Below are positions 10,718-21,649 of a stretch of DNA of 64,000 nucleotides, in pieces (position 1 is the first letter of the stretch; the number at the start of each line of letters is the position of its first letter). The DNA is from Cichorium intybus (Eukaryota; Streptophyta; Magnoliopsida; Asterales; Asteraceae). A program made the position numbers and the translations under genes. The stretch spans positions 60,803,705 to 60,867,704 of the forward strand of contig CM042012.1 in the NCBI GenBank assembly GCA_023525715.1, in the 5' to 3' direction. The notes beneath the pieces are model-generated. The model was not told the DNA's origin. It searched no databases and worked only from the letters and a program-made list of their open reading frames with translations.

Positions 10718-13028
10718 CTGGGCACGATTGGCACGATTGGCAATCTCCACTGGTAAATCGATGTTAACCTTCTTGATGGCCCAAAGGGCACGATTGGCAA
10801 TCTCCACTGGTAAATGACATCCTTTTCCATAAACCAACCGATATGGAGTAGTCCCGATTGGTGTTTTGTACGCGGTTCGATACGCCCATAATGCGTCATC
10901 TAGCCTTAGTGACCAGTCCTTTCTATCAGTCTTGACAGTTTTCTGAAGGATCTCTTTGATTTGCCTATTGGATACCTCCACTTGGCCGCTTGTCTGTGGA
11001 TGATACGGCGTTGCAATGCGATGATTCACCCCATAGTGTTTCAGCAGCCTTCCGAATTTGAAAATTTTGAAATGCGATCCTCCGTCGCTAATGATCACTC
11101 TGGGGACCCCATGCCTAGTGAAGATATTTTTCTTCACAAATTTGCAGACCACGTGATGATCATATGTGCGAGTTGCTTCGGCCTCAATCCATTTTGAGAC
11201 ATAATCCACTGCCACCAAAATGTAAACATATCCATGTGATGTGGGGAATGGGCCCATAAAATCGATTCCCCAGACATCAAAAATGTCTACTACAAAAATC
11301 GTATTCAAGGGCATTTGATCCCTTTTCGATATATTCCCTAATTGCTGGCAATTGATACACTCCTTGGCAGTCCTGTGCGAATCCCGAAAGATAGTCGGCC
11401 AGTATAGTCCAGATTCAAGAACTTTGTACCCGGTTTTCCTTCCACTGAAATGTCCTCCACATGCTGATGCATGACAGAGATCCAATACTTCACCAATTTC
11501 ATTGTCTGGCACACATCAATGAATTATCTGGTCCTCACCTACCTTAAAAAGGTCTGGATCATCCCAAATGAATCTCTTTGCATATGTGCGAAATTGCTTC
11601 TGCCTTTGTTTCGTCCAATGTTTTGGTATTGCTCCTGTGGCCAGGAAATTTACATAGTTTGCATACCATGGAGCTCCATTAATTTCTAACAACTGTTCGT
11701 CAGGAAATGAATCTTGAATTCCTGCTTCCAATCCTTCAGCTGGTAATCTAGAAAGATGATCAGCTACCACATTCTCAGCTCCCTTCTTGTCTTTGATATC
11801 CACGTCGAATTCTTGCAACAGGAGTATCCACCTAATTAAGCGAGGCTTAGACTCCTTCTTTGTGATCAGATGCCGAACAGCACTGTGGTCAGTGTATAAC
11901 CTTCTTGATGGCCCAAAGGGCACGATTGGCAATCTCCACTGGTAAATGACATCCTTTTCCATAAACCAACCGATATGGAGTAGTCCCGATTGGTGTTTTG
12001 TACGCGGTTCGATACGCCCATAATGCGTCATCTAGCCTTAGTGACCAGTCCTTTCTATCAGTCTTGACAGTTTTCTGAAGGATCTCTTTGATTTGCCTAT
12101 TGGATACCTCCACTTGGCCGCTTGTCTATGGATGATACGGCGTTGCAATGCGATGATTCACCCCATAGTGTTTCAGCAGCCTTCCGAATTTGAAAATTTT
12201 GAAATGCGATCCTCCGTCGCTAATGATCACTCTGGGGACCCCATGCCTAGTGAATATATTTTTCTTCACAAATTTGCAGACCACGTGATGATCATATGTG
12301 CGAGTTGCTTCGGCCTCAATCCATTTTGAGACATAATCCACTGCCACCAAAATGTAAACATATCCATGTGATGTGGGGAATGGGCCCATAAAATCGATTC
12401 CCCAGACATCAAAAATGTCTACTACAAAAATCGGATTCAAGGGCATTTGATCCCTTTTCGATATATTCCCTAATTGCTGGCAATTGATACACTCCTTGGC
12501 AGTCCTGTGCAAATCCCGAAAGATAGTCGGCCAGTATAGTCCAGATTCAAGAACTTTGTACCCGGTTTTCCTTCCACTGAAATGTCCTCCACATGCTGAT
12601 GCATGACAGAGATCCAATACTTCACCAATTTCATTGTCTGGCACACATCAATGAATTATCTGGTCCTCACCTACCTTAAAAAGGTCTGGATCATCCCAAA
12701 TGAATCTCTTTGCATATGTGCGAAATTGCTTCTGCCTTTGTTTCGTCCAATGTTTTGGTATTGCTCCTGTGGCCAGGAAATTTACATAGTTTGCATACCA
12801 TGGAGCTCCATTAATTTCTAACAACTGTTCGTCAGGAAAGGAATCTTGAATTCCTGCTTCCAATCCTTCAGCTGGTAATCTAGAAAGATGATCAGCTACC
12901 ACATTCTCAGCTCCCTTCTTGTCTTTGATATCCACGTCGAATTCTTGCAACAGGAGTATCCACCTAATTAAGCGAGGCTTAGACTCCTTCTTTGTGATCA
13001 GATGCCGAACAGCACTGTGGTCAGTGTA
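10196..13028 (-). repeat. Tandem array of pol RNase H-integrase segments in Athila A
   Basis: Two 1132-bp units (11897-13028 and 10765-11896) and one 569-bp partial unit (10196-10764) repeat the same sequence at offsets of 1132 and 569. Units are almost identical. The junction at 11896/11897 joins CAGTGTA of RNase H to TAACCTTCTTGATGG of integrase. The 569-bp unit starts with short duplicated scraps of GGCACGATTGGCAATCTCC. Confidence 0.9.
10765..11896 (-). pseudogene. pol: Athila A RNase H end plus integrase, second copy
   Basis: Duplicate of 11897-13028. It holds the end of RNase H (YTDHSAVRHLI), a linker, then TGA at 11516-11518, the zinc-binding domain (HASACGGHFSG, then CINCQQLG) and the catalytic core. 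The TGA is at exactly the same codon as in the first copy (12648-12650), so the stop existed before the duplication. Near 10765-10800 the frame runs into the duplicated scraps and loses the C-terminus. One copy difference is an early Arg/Gly choice in the DNA-binding part. The product could not be made from the normal polyprotein. Confidence 0.85.
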
Positions 13029-15305
13029 GACCACCACCTTGCATCCCCAGATATAAGATCGAAATTTATCTAGGGCGAATACTACAGCTAGTAATTCTTT
13101 TTTAGTAGTCGTGTAATTCAGTTGCGCTTCCAAAAAAGTTTTACTAGCATAACAAATAACAACAGGTTTCCTGTCGACTTTTTGCCCTAGTACTGCCCCA
13201 GCAGCATAATCGCTAGCATCACACATTATCTCAAAAGGTTGCGTCCAGTCGGGCGGCTTCAGAATGGGAGCCTCAACCAGTTTATTTTTTAGAATGTTGA
13301 ATGCTTTTACACATTCTTCGTCAAAAATAAATGGTGCGTCCTTCAAAAGAAGACCACAGAGAGGCTTAGAGATAGCACTAAAGTCTTTAATGAATTGACG
13401 ATAAAATCCTACATGCCCCAAGAATGATCTCACCCCTTTTACTGATGTTGGAGGCGGCAATGTGGATATGACCTTAACTTTAGCGCGATCGACTTCGAAT
13501 CCCCTTTCAGAAACCACATGTCCTAGTACTATCCCTTCTCGTACCATAAAATGGCTTTTCTCCCAGGAAAGAACCTGGTTCGTTTCCACACATCTTTGCA
13601 GCACCTTTTCCAATTGGACTAAGCAAGTTTCGAATGTAGGTCCAAAAATTGAGAAATCATCCATGAAGATTTCTAGAGCTTCACCAATCATGTCAGAAAA
13701 GATTGCCATCATACATCGTTGAAATGTTGCAGGCGCATTACACAATCCAAATGGCATTCTGCGAAAGGCAAAAGTACCATAAGGACAAGTGAATGTTGTC
13801 TTTGCCCGATCTTCTGGATGAATTGCAATTTGATTATACCCAGAATATCCATCCAAAAAACAGTAGTACTTTTGTCCTGCTAACTTCTCCACGATTTGAT
13901 CGATAAAGGGTAATGGGAAATGATCCTTTGATGTGGCGGCATTAAGCTTTCGATAATCAATACAGACTCGCCATCCGGTTACAGGTCTTGTGGATATCTT
14001 GTCACCATCCTTTGTGTCTACTACAGTGATCCCTGACTTTTTCGGCACAGTTTGTGTTGGGCTAACCCATTCACTATCAGAAATAGGGTAAATGATTCCT
14101 GCGTCCAACCATTTAAGAACCTCCTTTTTGACGACTTCTTTTATGTTGGGATTCAATCTCCTATGCGTATCCCTGGCAGGTTTAGCTCCTTCTTCTATGA
14201 TAATGCGATGCATGCACGTGGTTGGACTAATTCCTTTTAAGTCCGCGATTGTCCAGCCAATAGCCTCCTTGTGTTTGGACAATACCTTGAGTAATCCTAT
14301 CTCTTGTTCATCTGTCAGATTGGCTGCCACGATTACTGGTAAAGTATCTTTCTCCCCTAGAAAGGCATACTTTAAATGTTCTGGTAGGGGTTTAAGATCC
14401 AACTTTGGTGGTTCTTGTAAAGAGGGTTTTAATGTTTTTGGAATCTCTGATGGTAACTTCTCTATATGCGCACATTCTTCAGACGTGAATCCTTTTTCTT
14501 CTTCTCCTTTTGGTGTCTCTTTTCCTCCAACAATTGCTTCTTCCTGAAGTTCTATTTCTTCTTCTTTTAGTACCTCTGGAGTGTATTGCTGCACAAGCTC
14601 GTCAATAATGTCTACTTGATAACATTCCTCTTCTTCCATGTTACTTCCTTTGAGATCAGCAATAAAAATGTTGATCTTGGTCTGTCGGTGTCCAAAAGAT
14701 ATTCCCATTTCTCCAGTACGACAAGCAATATTTGCGTTAGCCGTGGCCAAAAACGGCCGCCCTAGAATAATTGTAGGTTGCTCTCCATTCATCGCTTGAC
14801 GGGTGTCCAGAACAAGAAAATCTGCTGGGTAGTAAAATTCTCCTACCCTGATGATAACATCGATTAACATGCCTCTGGGAACCTTGGTGGACTTATCAGC
14901 CAACTGCAGAATCACATCAGTAGATCTCATGGTGCCAAACTCATGCTTGTCAAATAACTGTCCAGGCAATATATTTACACTTGCACCTAAATCTAAAAGA
15001 GCCCTTTTGATGTGTACATTGCCTAAATCTACTGAAATAAGAGGAAATCCCGGATCTTTCAGCTTTGGAGGAAGCGCATCCATGAGGATGGAGCTTACAT
15101 TCTCAGGTAAGCTAATCATCTTAGGCAAGTGGGACAGAATATGTTTCTTGTGTATACACATGTCCTTGAGAAACTTAGCATATGCAGGAACTTCCTTGAT
15201 AAGTTTGACTAAAGGAATGGTAACTTTAATTTGGCTAAACAATTCCCACATGTCTTCAGCTTGAGGTCCCTTCTTTCCATATGGTCCTTCCTCCGGCTTT
15301 TCCAA
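11897..15305 (-). pseudogene. pol: Athila A pol: protease, RT, RNase H, first integrase copy
   Basis: An 885-codon frame (15305 to 12648) and, after one TGA, a further 172-codon frame. Protease: LLDLGASVNILPG at residues about 103-115. RT: YSGYNQIAIHPED, RRMPFGLCNAP and the FMDD active site at about 547-550. RNase H: CDASDYAAGAVLG through YTDHSAVRHLI at about 690-780. Integrase after the stop: HHCC finger and the D,D,E core. The frame is the same as gag, with a TGA at 15348-15350 between them. The TGA at 12648-12650 sits where relatives have Arg, a CGA to TGA change. It would make the polymerase polyprotein if read through, but lacks integrase otherwise. Confidence 0.93.
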
Positions 15306-15347
15306 AGCTGTCGGAAAAGGAACTGTTCCACTTGATTCTCCTTTTTC

Positions 15348-17225
15348 TCATGTACTCGTCTGCTTCGTCTTCTGTACTTGCTCCTCCTTATCCTTTCTCT
15401 TCTTTCTTTCTAATTCTTCTTTTTCATCAAAAACTATTTCTACATCACTATCATCATCTATAACCGGAGCTGCAACCTTGTTGTCTACTTTCTTCCCACT
15501 CCTAAGTGTGATGACTTCATTAACTTGCATTCTTGGTGACTGCTCTTGCTCCCTCACTTGTTTTTCTTTCACTTTGGCGAGTGATTCTCCTAATCTCAGA
15601 ATTGCTTCCGAATTAGACTTTTCTACTTCTTGGAGTTGTTCTAACAATCCAAAAATTTCTTGCAAACCAATGTTCGTACATCCTGATGAAGGTGGAGATT
15701 GCACCTGTTGCTGCCTTATAGGTGGTTGTCTCGATTCTCGTTGCTGATTACTTCGGAATGGCCTTGGTGCGTTGTGAAATCGACCATATCCATGCACTTG
15801 ACTTATTTCCTCATGAGTCATTGAGCACTCATTGTGATTGTGTCCTATTTTTCCACATGTATTGCAAATACTCTGCCCATGCAACACGTATGCTCCTTTT
15901 TCTCGCTGAAACTTCTCAAGCATCTGATTGAACCTTTTTGTAACAGCAGTGAGTTCTTTCTGAATTTCATCCTTCCATTTGTTTTCTGCTTCGATATTTG
16001 CTACATAAACAGTCTTATCCTTCATTGATCCACAGACTTTTGATCCTAAACTCAGCTGCTCCAAAAATCTCCAGGCATCATCTGGCTCTTGCCACATAAA
16101 TGTCCCACTTGATGAGGAATTTATCATGACCTGGTGTGTCTTGTTAACTCTCTCGAAGAATAATTTGACTAACTGCCACTTAGGAACCTCGTGATATGGA
16201 CAGGATCGCAGCAACTCCTTCAATCTGTCAAAGGCTTCATGAAAAGCCTCTCCTGGCTTTTGCTGGAAATCTTGAATTGCTCGTCTCACCTCCGTGGTTT
16301 TACTGACTGGATAGAATTCTTGCAGAAACTTTTCCTTGAGTTGTTCCCAACTAGTAATACTATTTGATGGTAAAGATGTAAACCAATACTTGGCTTTATC
16401 TTTAAGAGTAAATGGAAACAATCTAAGCCTAAAAATATCTCTATCCGAATTCCTAGGAGTGTTGGCGTTGGCAATTGCTAAGAATTCATATAAATGATTA
16501 TACGGGTCATCAGTCTTGTATCCCCTAAACTGAGTTAATATTCCTAATAACTGAGGTTTTATCTCTACTTGTGAGTCTATGTTATCAGGAATGTAGATCG
16601 GCGACGAATCATCATATTCCCGTGGTTGGAAATGTGATGCAACCGATTGCCGTCTCGGTTGTGCAAAATTTAAAGGTTGGGCGGGGTTACCGTAAAGATG
16701 ATCATTGTACTCCCGCTGACCTGGTGGTGGATATTGTGGCGTTCTTCTAAGAGGTCCCCGACCTCGGTTCCATTGTGGAACTGGTGCTGGTGGCACCCAT
16801 CCTTCATCTTCCTCGTCATACACTTCCTCCATCTCTGGGTAATGGTATCGTGGCTGAGGCGGTGGTTGAAAGTGTATAGGTTGTGTTGTTTGGTATGTGG
16901 GTTGAGGTTTAAAGAGGGCTGGTTGTGGTTGGGATGTTGGTGTATGCTGTCTAGGAGCTGGGGTGCCGTCTCGGGTCGGCTCTCCCCAAGTCATAGCAGA
17001 AGTAAATGGATTGGTGGATTGGGGTTGTGAAGCGGGTGTAAATGATGGGACAGATGGTGGAGTGCATGATGGTATGGGTGCAGGGGCTGAAACTGCACCA
17101 CCAGAAGCACTCGTGCTCCCAAACTGAAATTCTGAAAGCGGGGGAATGGAAAACATCCCCGTTGCCTCACCTGATGGATCCTGGGCAACACTGACCGGAC
17201 TACTGCTAACTTGACTATAATTCAT
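15348..17225 (-). pseudogene. gag: Athila A gag with one zinc knuckle
   Basis: A 625-residue frame. The first 220 residues are Pro/Gln-rich. The retrotransposon gag domain follows (about 230-400: DPYNHLYEFLAIAN, FRLRLFPFTLKDKAKYWF, FHEAFDRLKELLRSCPYHE). A zinc knuckle CNTCGKIGHNHNEC lies at about 453-466, then a charged tail. The frame ends in TGA (15348-15350), in phase with pol. Compared with C, the original start (C: 38126) is TTG here, and a TAG interrupts the N-terminal extension near 17286, so 17225 is the first usable ATG. Gag would form particles in the cytoplasm. It belongs to the same family as C and D but keeps the zinc knuckle they lack. Confidence 0.9.
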
Positions 17226-17431
17226 GATGCTTAAACGCCTACGGGCACGGAGTTTGCGCGCAATACGCTCAATCTCAGAATCAAACTACAATGGGGATAA
17301 TTGCTTCCCCCTGCGGGTACGCAAGCACTAGTGCAACACGCCCACAAAAAATCACAAATCAAACTTACCAGAATGAAATTTCAAAAAGCAAGAAACAAGT
17401 TCCTACTGCTCACCTAACCTAAGCTCACAGC

Positions 17432-17449
17432 TCCCCGGCAACGGCGCTA
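17432..17449 (-). other. Primer binding site, tRNA-Asp type (A)
   Basis: The minus strand reads TAGCGCCGTTGCCGGGGA five bases inside the LTR. It differs by one base from the usual Athila primer site TGGCGCCGTTGCCGGGGA, which is intact in C. Confidence 0.9.
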
Positions 17450-17454
17450 AAATT

Positions 17455-18560
17455 TGACATGCGCAGAGGTCGTCGTGCGGTCAAAAATAAGAGAAAACCT
17501 AACACACACTAGTATAGTGGTAGTCAGGGTCGATCCACAGGAGCTTCATGGTTAGACTAGATGAGAGATTACCAACTAATAGTGTCACAACTATAGTCGG
17601 AGGACCTGGTTTCTATTTTCCTAATCACTAGCAAATGAGACAAGAATCAAACACTCAAGCCAAGCTAAGCTATGTCCAAATGACCTAGTTACTTTCTGAA
17701 CTCAGAAGTACATCTCTGAATCAGAAGTAATTGAAGGCATCCAACTAGCAAAACCAAGCACAGCATAAACTAGCTAATAACTAAAGTTCTACTCGAACAA
17801 TTACTAGCTAAGATTTAATGCTAAACCTAACCAAGTTAGCTACTGTTTTCAGCAAAGGAAAACAGCCCCAACCGAGTCACAAACACAATCCAATCACAAA
17901 CAAACAAACAAAACACAAACAAGCATTCAAAATACCGAAAAACCAATATTAAATGTAACCGAATGATTTCATTCACCAAAACCAATATCCAACATCTAAT
18001 CAGTAACCAAAATGTTTCAAAATCAGAAACCTAAGTGCTCAAAGTCAGTGGTTGTCACTCCCAAAGACTTTAGCTACAAAACTACTTTCTACTGTAATGA
18101 AATTAAATCAAAAACATAAAATACCAATTGTGAGCTTGCTGAAATGAAATCCTGGAGTCAAAGAGCTTCTAGGTCGATGTTTACACCCGGTCTTTGCTAA
18201 GGTTTTCGGCTGGAAATGCCTCTATTTATAGTTGCAAATTTCCCGTGACCGCGCCGCGCAGAAATGAAATCCGCGGCGCGCGTACTTATCCGATCCCTGT
18301 TTTTTCGTCATTTAAATGTGTTCCACCGCCTTAAGCCCGCGTCGCGCGTGGTTGATTCCCGCGACGCGCGTACGAGTTCTCTTGATTTCTCATTCCTTCC
18401 CAACTTCTTCCTTTTGCACGCATTTAGTCCCTGTTTCTATTCTTTTTCTCTAGACAAGTCCTGGCACGAAAAGTGAGAATACCCAGGCATATTTGATATA
18501 ATTTTATCAAGAACAGGGCTCAACAACGCCTAAAATACTTGATATCACCAGGCGTTGTCA
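17455..18560 (-). repeat. 5' LTR of Athila A
   Basis: 1106 bp, paired with 5328-6433; ends TGACA/TGTCA. It lies next to the primer site, so it is the 5' LTR on the minus strand. Confidence 0.95.
18222..18368 (-). promoter_or_regulatory. LTR promoter: two CGCG box pairs plus TATA box (A, 5' LTR)
   Basis: Boxes start at 18250, 18272, 18338 and 18360: two pairs, each 22 bp apart and all perfect matches to CGCGNCGCG. The TATA box TATAAATAG is at 18222-18230 on the minus strand, 19 bases from the nearest box. This copy should drive the genomic transcript. Confidence 0.75.
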
Positions 18561-18565
18561 GATAC
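18561..18565. other. Right target-site duplication GATAC of Athila A
   Basis: GATAC directly after the TGTCA end of the right LTR; matches 5323-5327. Confidence 0.95.
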
Positions 18566-19942
18566 AAGACTCCTATAAGGGATTCAAGTTTCTATATCAG
18601 GTTTTAGGACTGAGTGAAACTCAGAGTCCTAGTTCCATTAAGATCCTGGATGAAATGAGTTGAGTCCCGTATGCACTTGCATATGGATCAATCGCATAAT
18701 GTACGGACCTAATGTATCATATGCCTTGAGCATGATGATTTGACATTAGGCTAATCTTGGCAAAAGTCAAATGGATGGAAGTCACGAAGTATCTTAAATG
18801 TTTAAGATATTCTTGATCCATTATAGTATGGGAGAACTCAGTGTAAAGAAGCACACTGATAGTAGCTTCCAAAACTAATAGAAACGGTTCTTATACGCAG
18901 TCAGGATCCGGGTTCTTACCAAAAGAGACATCTCAGTTAATAGAGCTATATCAGATGAGGCAAGATAGCTGATCTGATCACTAAGTCAATGTCTCGGACT
19001 AAGCAAGATCATTCATGCTAAGTCCATATGCATTAGATTTGCAAATGAATTGACTTTGAGTGAGGTTAGTATAGTTTGATTTGTATTGGGAACTTAAGCA
19101 ATGCAAAACTCTATCTGATATGAAGATTATTATGTGGAGAACATAATATATGCATAAAGGCAGTCATTTCATTAGTTTATCATTGTGTTCCGATTTTGCG
19201 TGTTTTATTGACTTCCTGAATAATTTAATTATTATTCAAACTGTCCACAGTCGGTCATACTTTTGGTAGTAAGTATTGATTCAAGACTGACATGAGGAAT
19301 TGGTAAATTGTCCATAGAGATGGGCATAGCATGGAGATGCACTAATTCTCATGTGTACTTAATAGGGATTAAGTATTGGAGTAACCTGCACTTAGAGATT
19401 ACTTCATGGAATCTGTCACGAGTAATTCTAAGATGGTAATATCTTATATTCTTCAAGCAAAGATGCATTGATTCTTTGTCCTGCAGTCTGTTGTGCATTG
19501 GTTTTCTCCAACGTTGTCCGTAACTGGCAGCCATACAGGGAATGTCCAGGTATGACATGATGAGTAGGCGAGATCCGTGTAGTCAAAGTTTATTTGTTCC
19601 TTCTGCCCTAACAGGAGAAGCGATATCCATGGGCCCCTCGATGATTTGGTGCGGACAGCAAGTGTACGGCCATACCGAGACTGAATTGATATAGAATCAA
19701 TAGTGTAGTTTGTTGTGGTCATCACAAATCTCTATCGGGAAACATAATATTGAATGTCTGAGACTGACATGATTCCATGTCAGACGTTCATAAGGATATC
19801 TTTTAGAATAAAGGAATATTTGATCACTTGCCTAAGGGCTGTTTCATTAGATGAACACGGCACTTGTCTTGGATGACATACACCTTACTAGTTTAGGGAA
19901 TATTAGACCATACAGTTGTTATAACAAGTGCAAGTGGGAGAC
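18566..19942 (+). pseudogene. Degenerate RT end and RNase H of Copia Y, then 3' untranslated part
   Basis: This continues Y after the Athila A insertion. Scraps at 18600-18800 resemble the RT C-terminus (SETQSPSS-like and VPYA-like, then a K.L..L pattern). Scraps at 18830-19060 resemble the Copia RNase H with HTDSSFQ. Stops occur every few codons, so nothing can be made. From about 19100 I see no coding signal. A purine-rich tract CAAGTGGGAGAC ends at 19942, next to the LTR, and is the likely plus-strand primer. Confidence 0.55.
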
Positions 19943-20505
19943 TGTTGGTTATATGCCCATCGAAAATAAACTTGAGGGGTTAAGTTTATTAATATATCAA
20001 AGTAAAGGTATATTAATTAGAAACTTAATGGTTAAGTTTATTAATATACCAAAGTAAAGGTATATTAATTAAGAAACTTAATAAGGATAAAGGACCAAAG
20101 TGAAATATCCACAAGGGAGGGGATAAGGATGAGGAGCACTATAAATACAACCCTGGATCTGAGTTGTATAGGCTGCCAAAACCCTAATTTTCGTCACCCT
20201 CCTCCCACCCCTCGGTATACAGCCGATTTCTTTCAAAACCCTAAGTATTATGTGCTAAAACTTCAAGCAAAGGTATATACTACATCAACGGGTGCTGGAT
20301 CGTTGTCTTGGATGCGATTACATTAGAGGAGTTCTACTTTGGGCTCTCGTCATCCTAACAAGATCAGATCTGAGATCAAAAAAGGTATTTCTTGAACCCT
20401 CTTGATTTTACAGTTACAAAAGTGTGCATGATTCTGTGATCCTGGTTGAATACGATTTTGATTTCTGTTTCCGCTGCGTTGTTTTTATGCTATCGTATTC
20501 CAACA
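19943..20505 (+). repeat. 3' LTR of Copia Y
   Basis: 563 bp, TGTTGG...CCAACA. It is nearly identical to 1-644 except for the 82-bp segment absent here. Confidence 0.95.
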
Positions 20506-21265
20506 GGTTTATTCTCCCAGCTTCAGTAGGTAACGTATCTTCCAGAAAAGGTAACATCTCACAAAACTTCTTGGTGTACTCATCAACTGTCTACTTTTCT
20601 TTCGTGAGAGCGAAGAATTCATTGACTAAATTCTCCCGATGTCTAGCTGAGCAAAACTTGCCTTTCAATCGCTTAACAAACTCGTCCCAAGAAAATGCAT
20701 CCACAAACTCACTTCCCTTGGTTCGGCGAAGAGTATTCCACCAATTAAGGGCTTCCGCCTTTAACATTTGAGAAGCGAATCCTACCTTCATATCCTCTTC
20801 ACAACGGCAGATCCGAAGAACCTGCTCCATTTCAGTCACCCACCGAATAACTATTTTTGGGTCCATCTCCCCGTTGAATTCCTTAGGTCGACAGGACATA
20901 AAGTCCTTAAAAGTACACACTCCTTTAGTCTTGCATTGTGGCTGCGATTTAGAAGAAGAATCTCCCTGAGAGGAGATCTGAGTTGGGTTAGTACCCTCCG
21001 GAGCTACACTTTTCACACTATCTTCAGTTTGCGATTTAGATCTTTTGCCTAGTCGTTCATCCAAAAGACGGGTCATTTCCTGTCTTGTTTGCACTTGTGA
21101 GTCATGCAGTAATTTCTGAATTGCCTCCAATGTCAATGGAGGTGGATTAACCTCACCCCTAGAATTGCCATCATCAACGGCTTGGGGCGGTCGAGGAGGA
21201 ATAGGAGGCCTTGGATTAGGATTTGGATTTTCCGCATACGATCCTTGGCCACTTCTAGTTCGCAT
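20506..21265 (-). pseudogene. gag: Gypsy B gag, N-terminal part, split by Copia Y
   Basis: Starts at ATG 21265 (MRTRSGQG...). After a Pro-rich, low-complexity N-terminus of about 60 residues comes the retrotransposon gag domain: FKDFMSCRPKEFNGEMDP, WVTEMEQVLRI, KAEALNWWNTL, FVKRLKGKFCSARH. A TAG at 20591-20593 interrupts the frame; similarity then continues (TVDEYTKKFCEMLPFL) to the Copia Y boundary at 20506. The C-terminal half lies beyond the window on the left. Gag would package the RNA. The product is inactive because of the stop and the insertion. Confidence 0.85.
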
Positions 21266-21632
21266 TTTGCTATAAAATTCCAATACTTTAGTATTTCATA
21301 ATATGTCATAAATATTGGATTACTACTACTTCCACCAGTTTCCCAGTATTCCCTCGTGGCTACACTAGGCCCAATACGCGTCCTGTGATTATGATAATAC
21401 GGGCCCATATTACCATAATCACCTACACATGTTGTTCCCAATATTTCCGCTCGGTTCTACCGTTCACTAGTATCAACTAGTTACTTTTACCCATAATATA
21501 CCCATATAATTCTGTTAACAAATAATGTCTTAATTCCTTAAGACATAAGAGACTATATAACTCACACTAACTCATTATTTCACAAGTCTAAGCCTAGGAG
21601 TGGAATGATCCAATCCTAATTCGCTTAAACTA
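21266..21632 (-). other. Leader of Gypsy B, no gene seen
   Basis: AT-rich region between the primer site and the gag ATG. I see no ORF or other signal. Confidence 0.6.
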
Positions 21633-21646
21633 TGGCTCTGATACCA
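21633..21646 (-). other. Primer binding site, tRNA-iMet type (B)
   Basis: The minus strand reads TGGTATCAGAGCCA, three bases inside the LTR end at 21650. Confidence 0.93.
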
Positions 21647-21649
21647 ATT

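Larger units (their letters stand above)
5328..18560 (-). mobile_element. Athila element A (Ty3/Gypsy), complete, minus strand
   Basis: Two 1106-bp LTRs (TGACA...TGTCA) and the GATAC duplication define the element exactly. Reading on the minus strand: 5' LTR, tRNA-Asp-type primer site, gag, protease-RT-RNase H, a triplicated integrase region, a conserved junction, a putative internal promoter, a third ORF, a long 3' untranslated part with polypurine-like repeats, and the 3' LTR. This order with a third ORF after pol is typical of the Athila lineage. gag and pol share one frame, broken by stops. It was inserted into Copia Y. Confidence 0.96.
1..20505 (+). mobile_element. Ty1/Copia element Y, split by Athila A
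   Basis: A Copia-type LTR retrotransposon. The 5' LTR starts one base before the window. The 3' LTR (19943-20505) runs from TGTTGG to CCAACA. A tRNA-iMet primer site follows the 5' LTR, and a purine-rich tract CAAGTGGGAGAC precedes the 3' LTR. Degenerate gag, integrase, RT and RNase H remnants are read in order on the plus strand. The body is split at 5327/18566 by Athila A with a GATAC duplication. Y itself sits inside the gag of Gypsy element B. The target duplication on its right should be GGTTT (20506-20510); the left copy lies outside the window. Confidence 0.93.

Noticed and set aside
10196..13028. CRISPR-like or satellite repeat
   Set aside because: Units are duplicated pol sequence of 569-1132 bp with coding content, not short spaced repeats.
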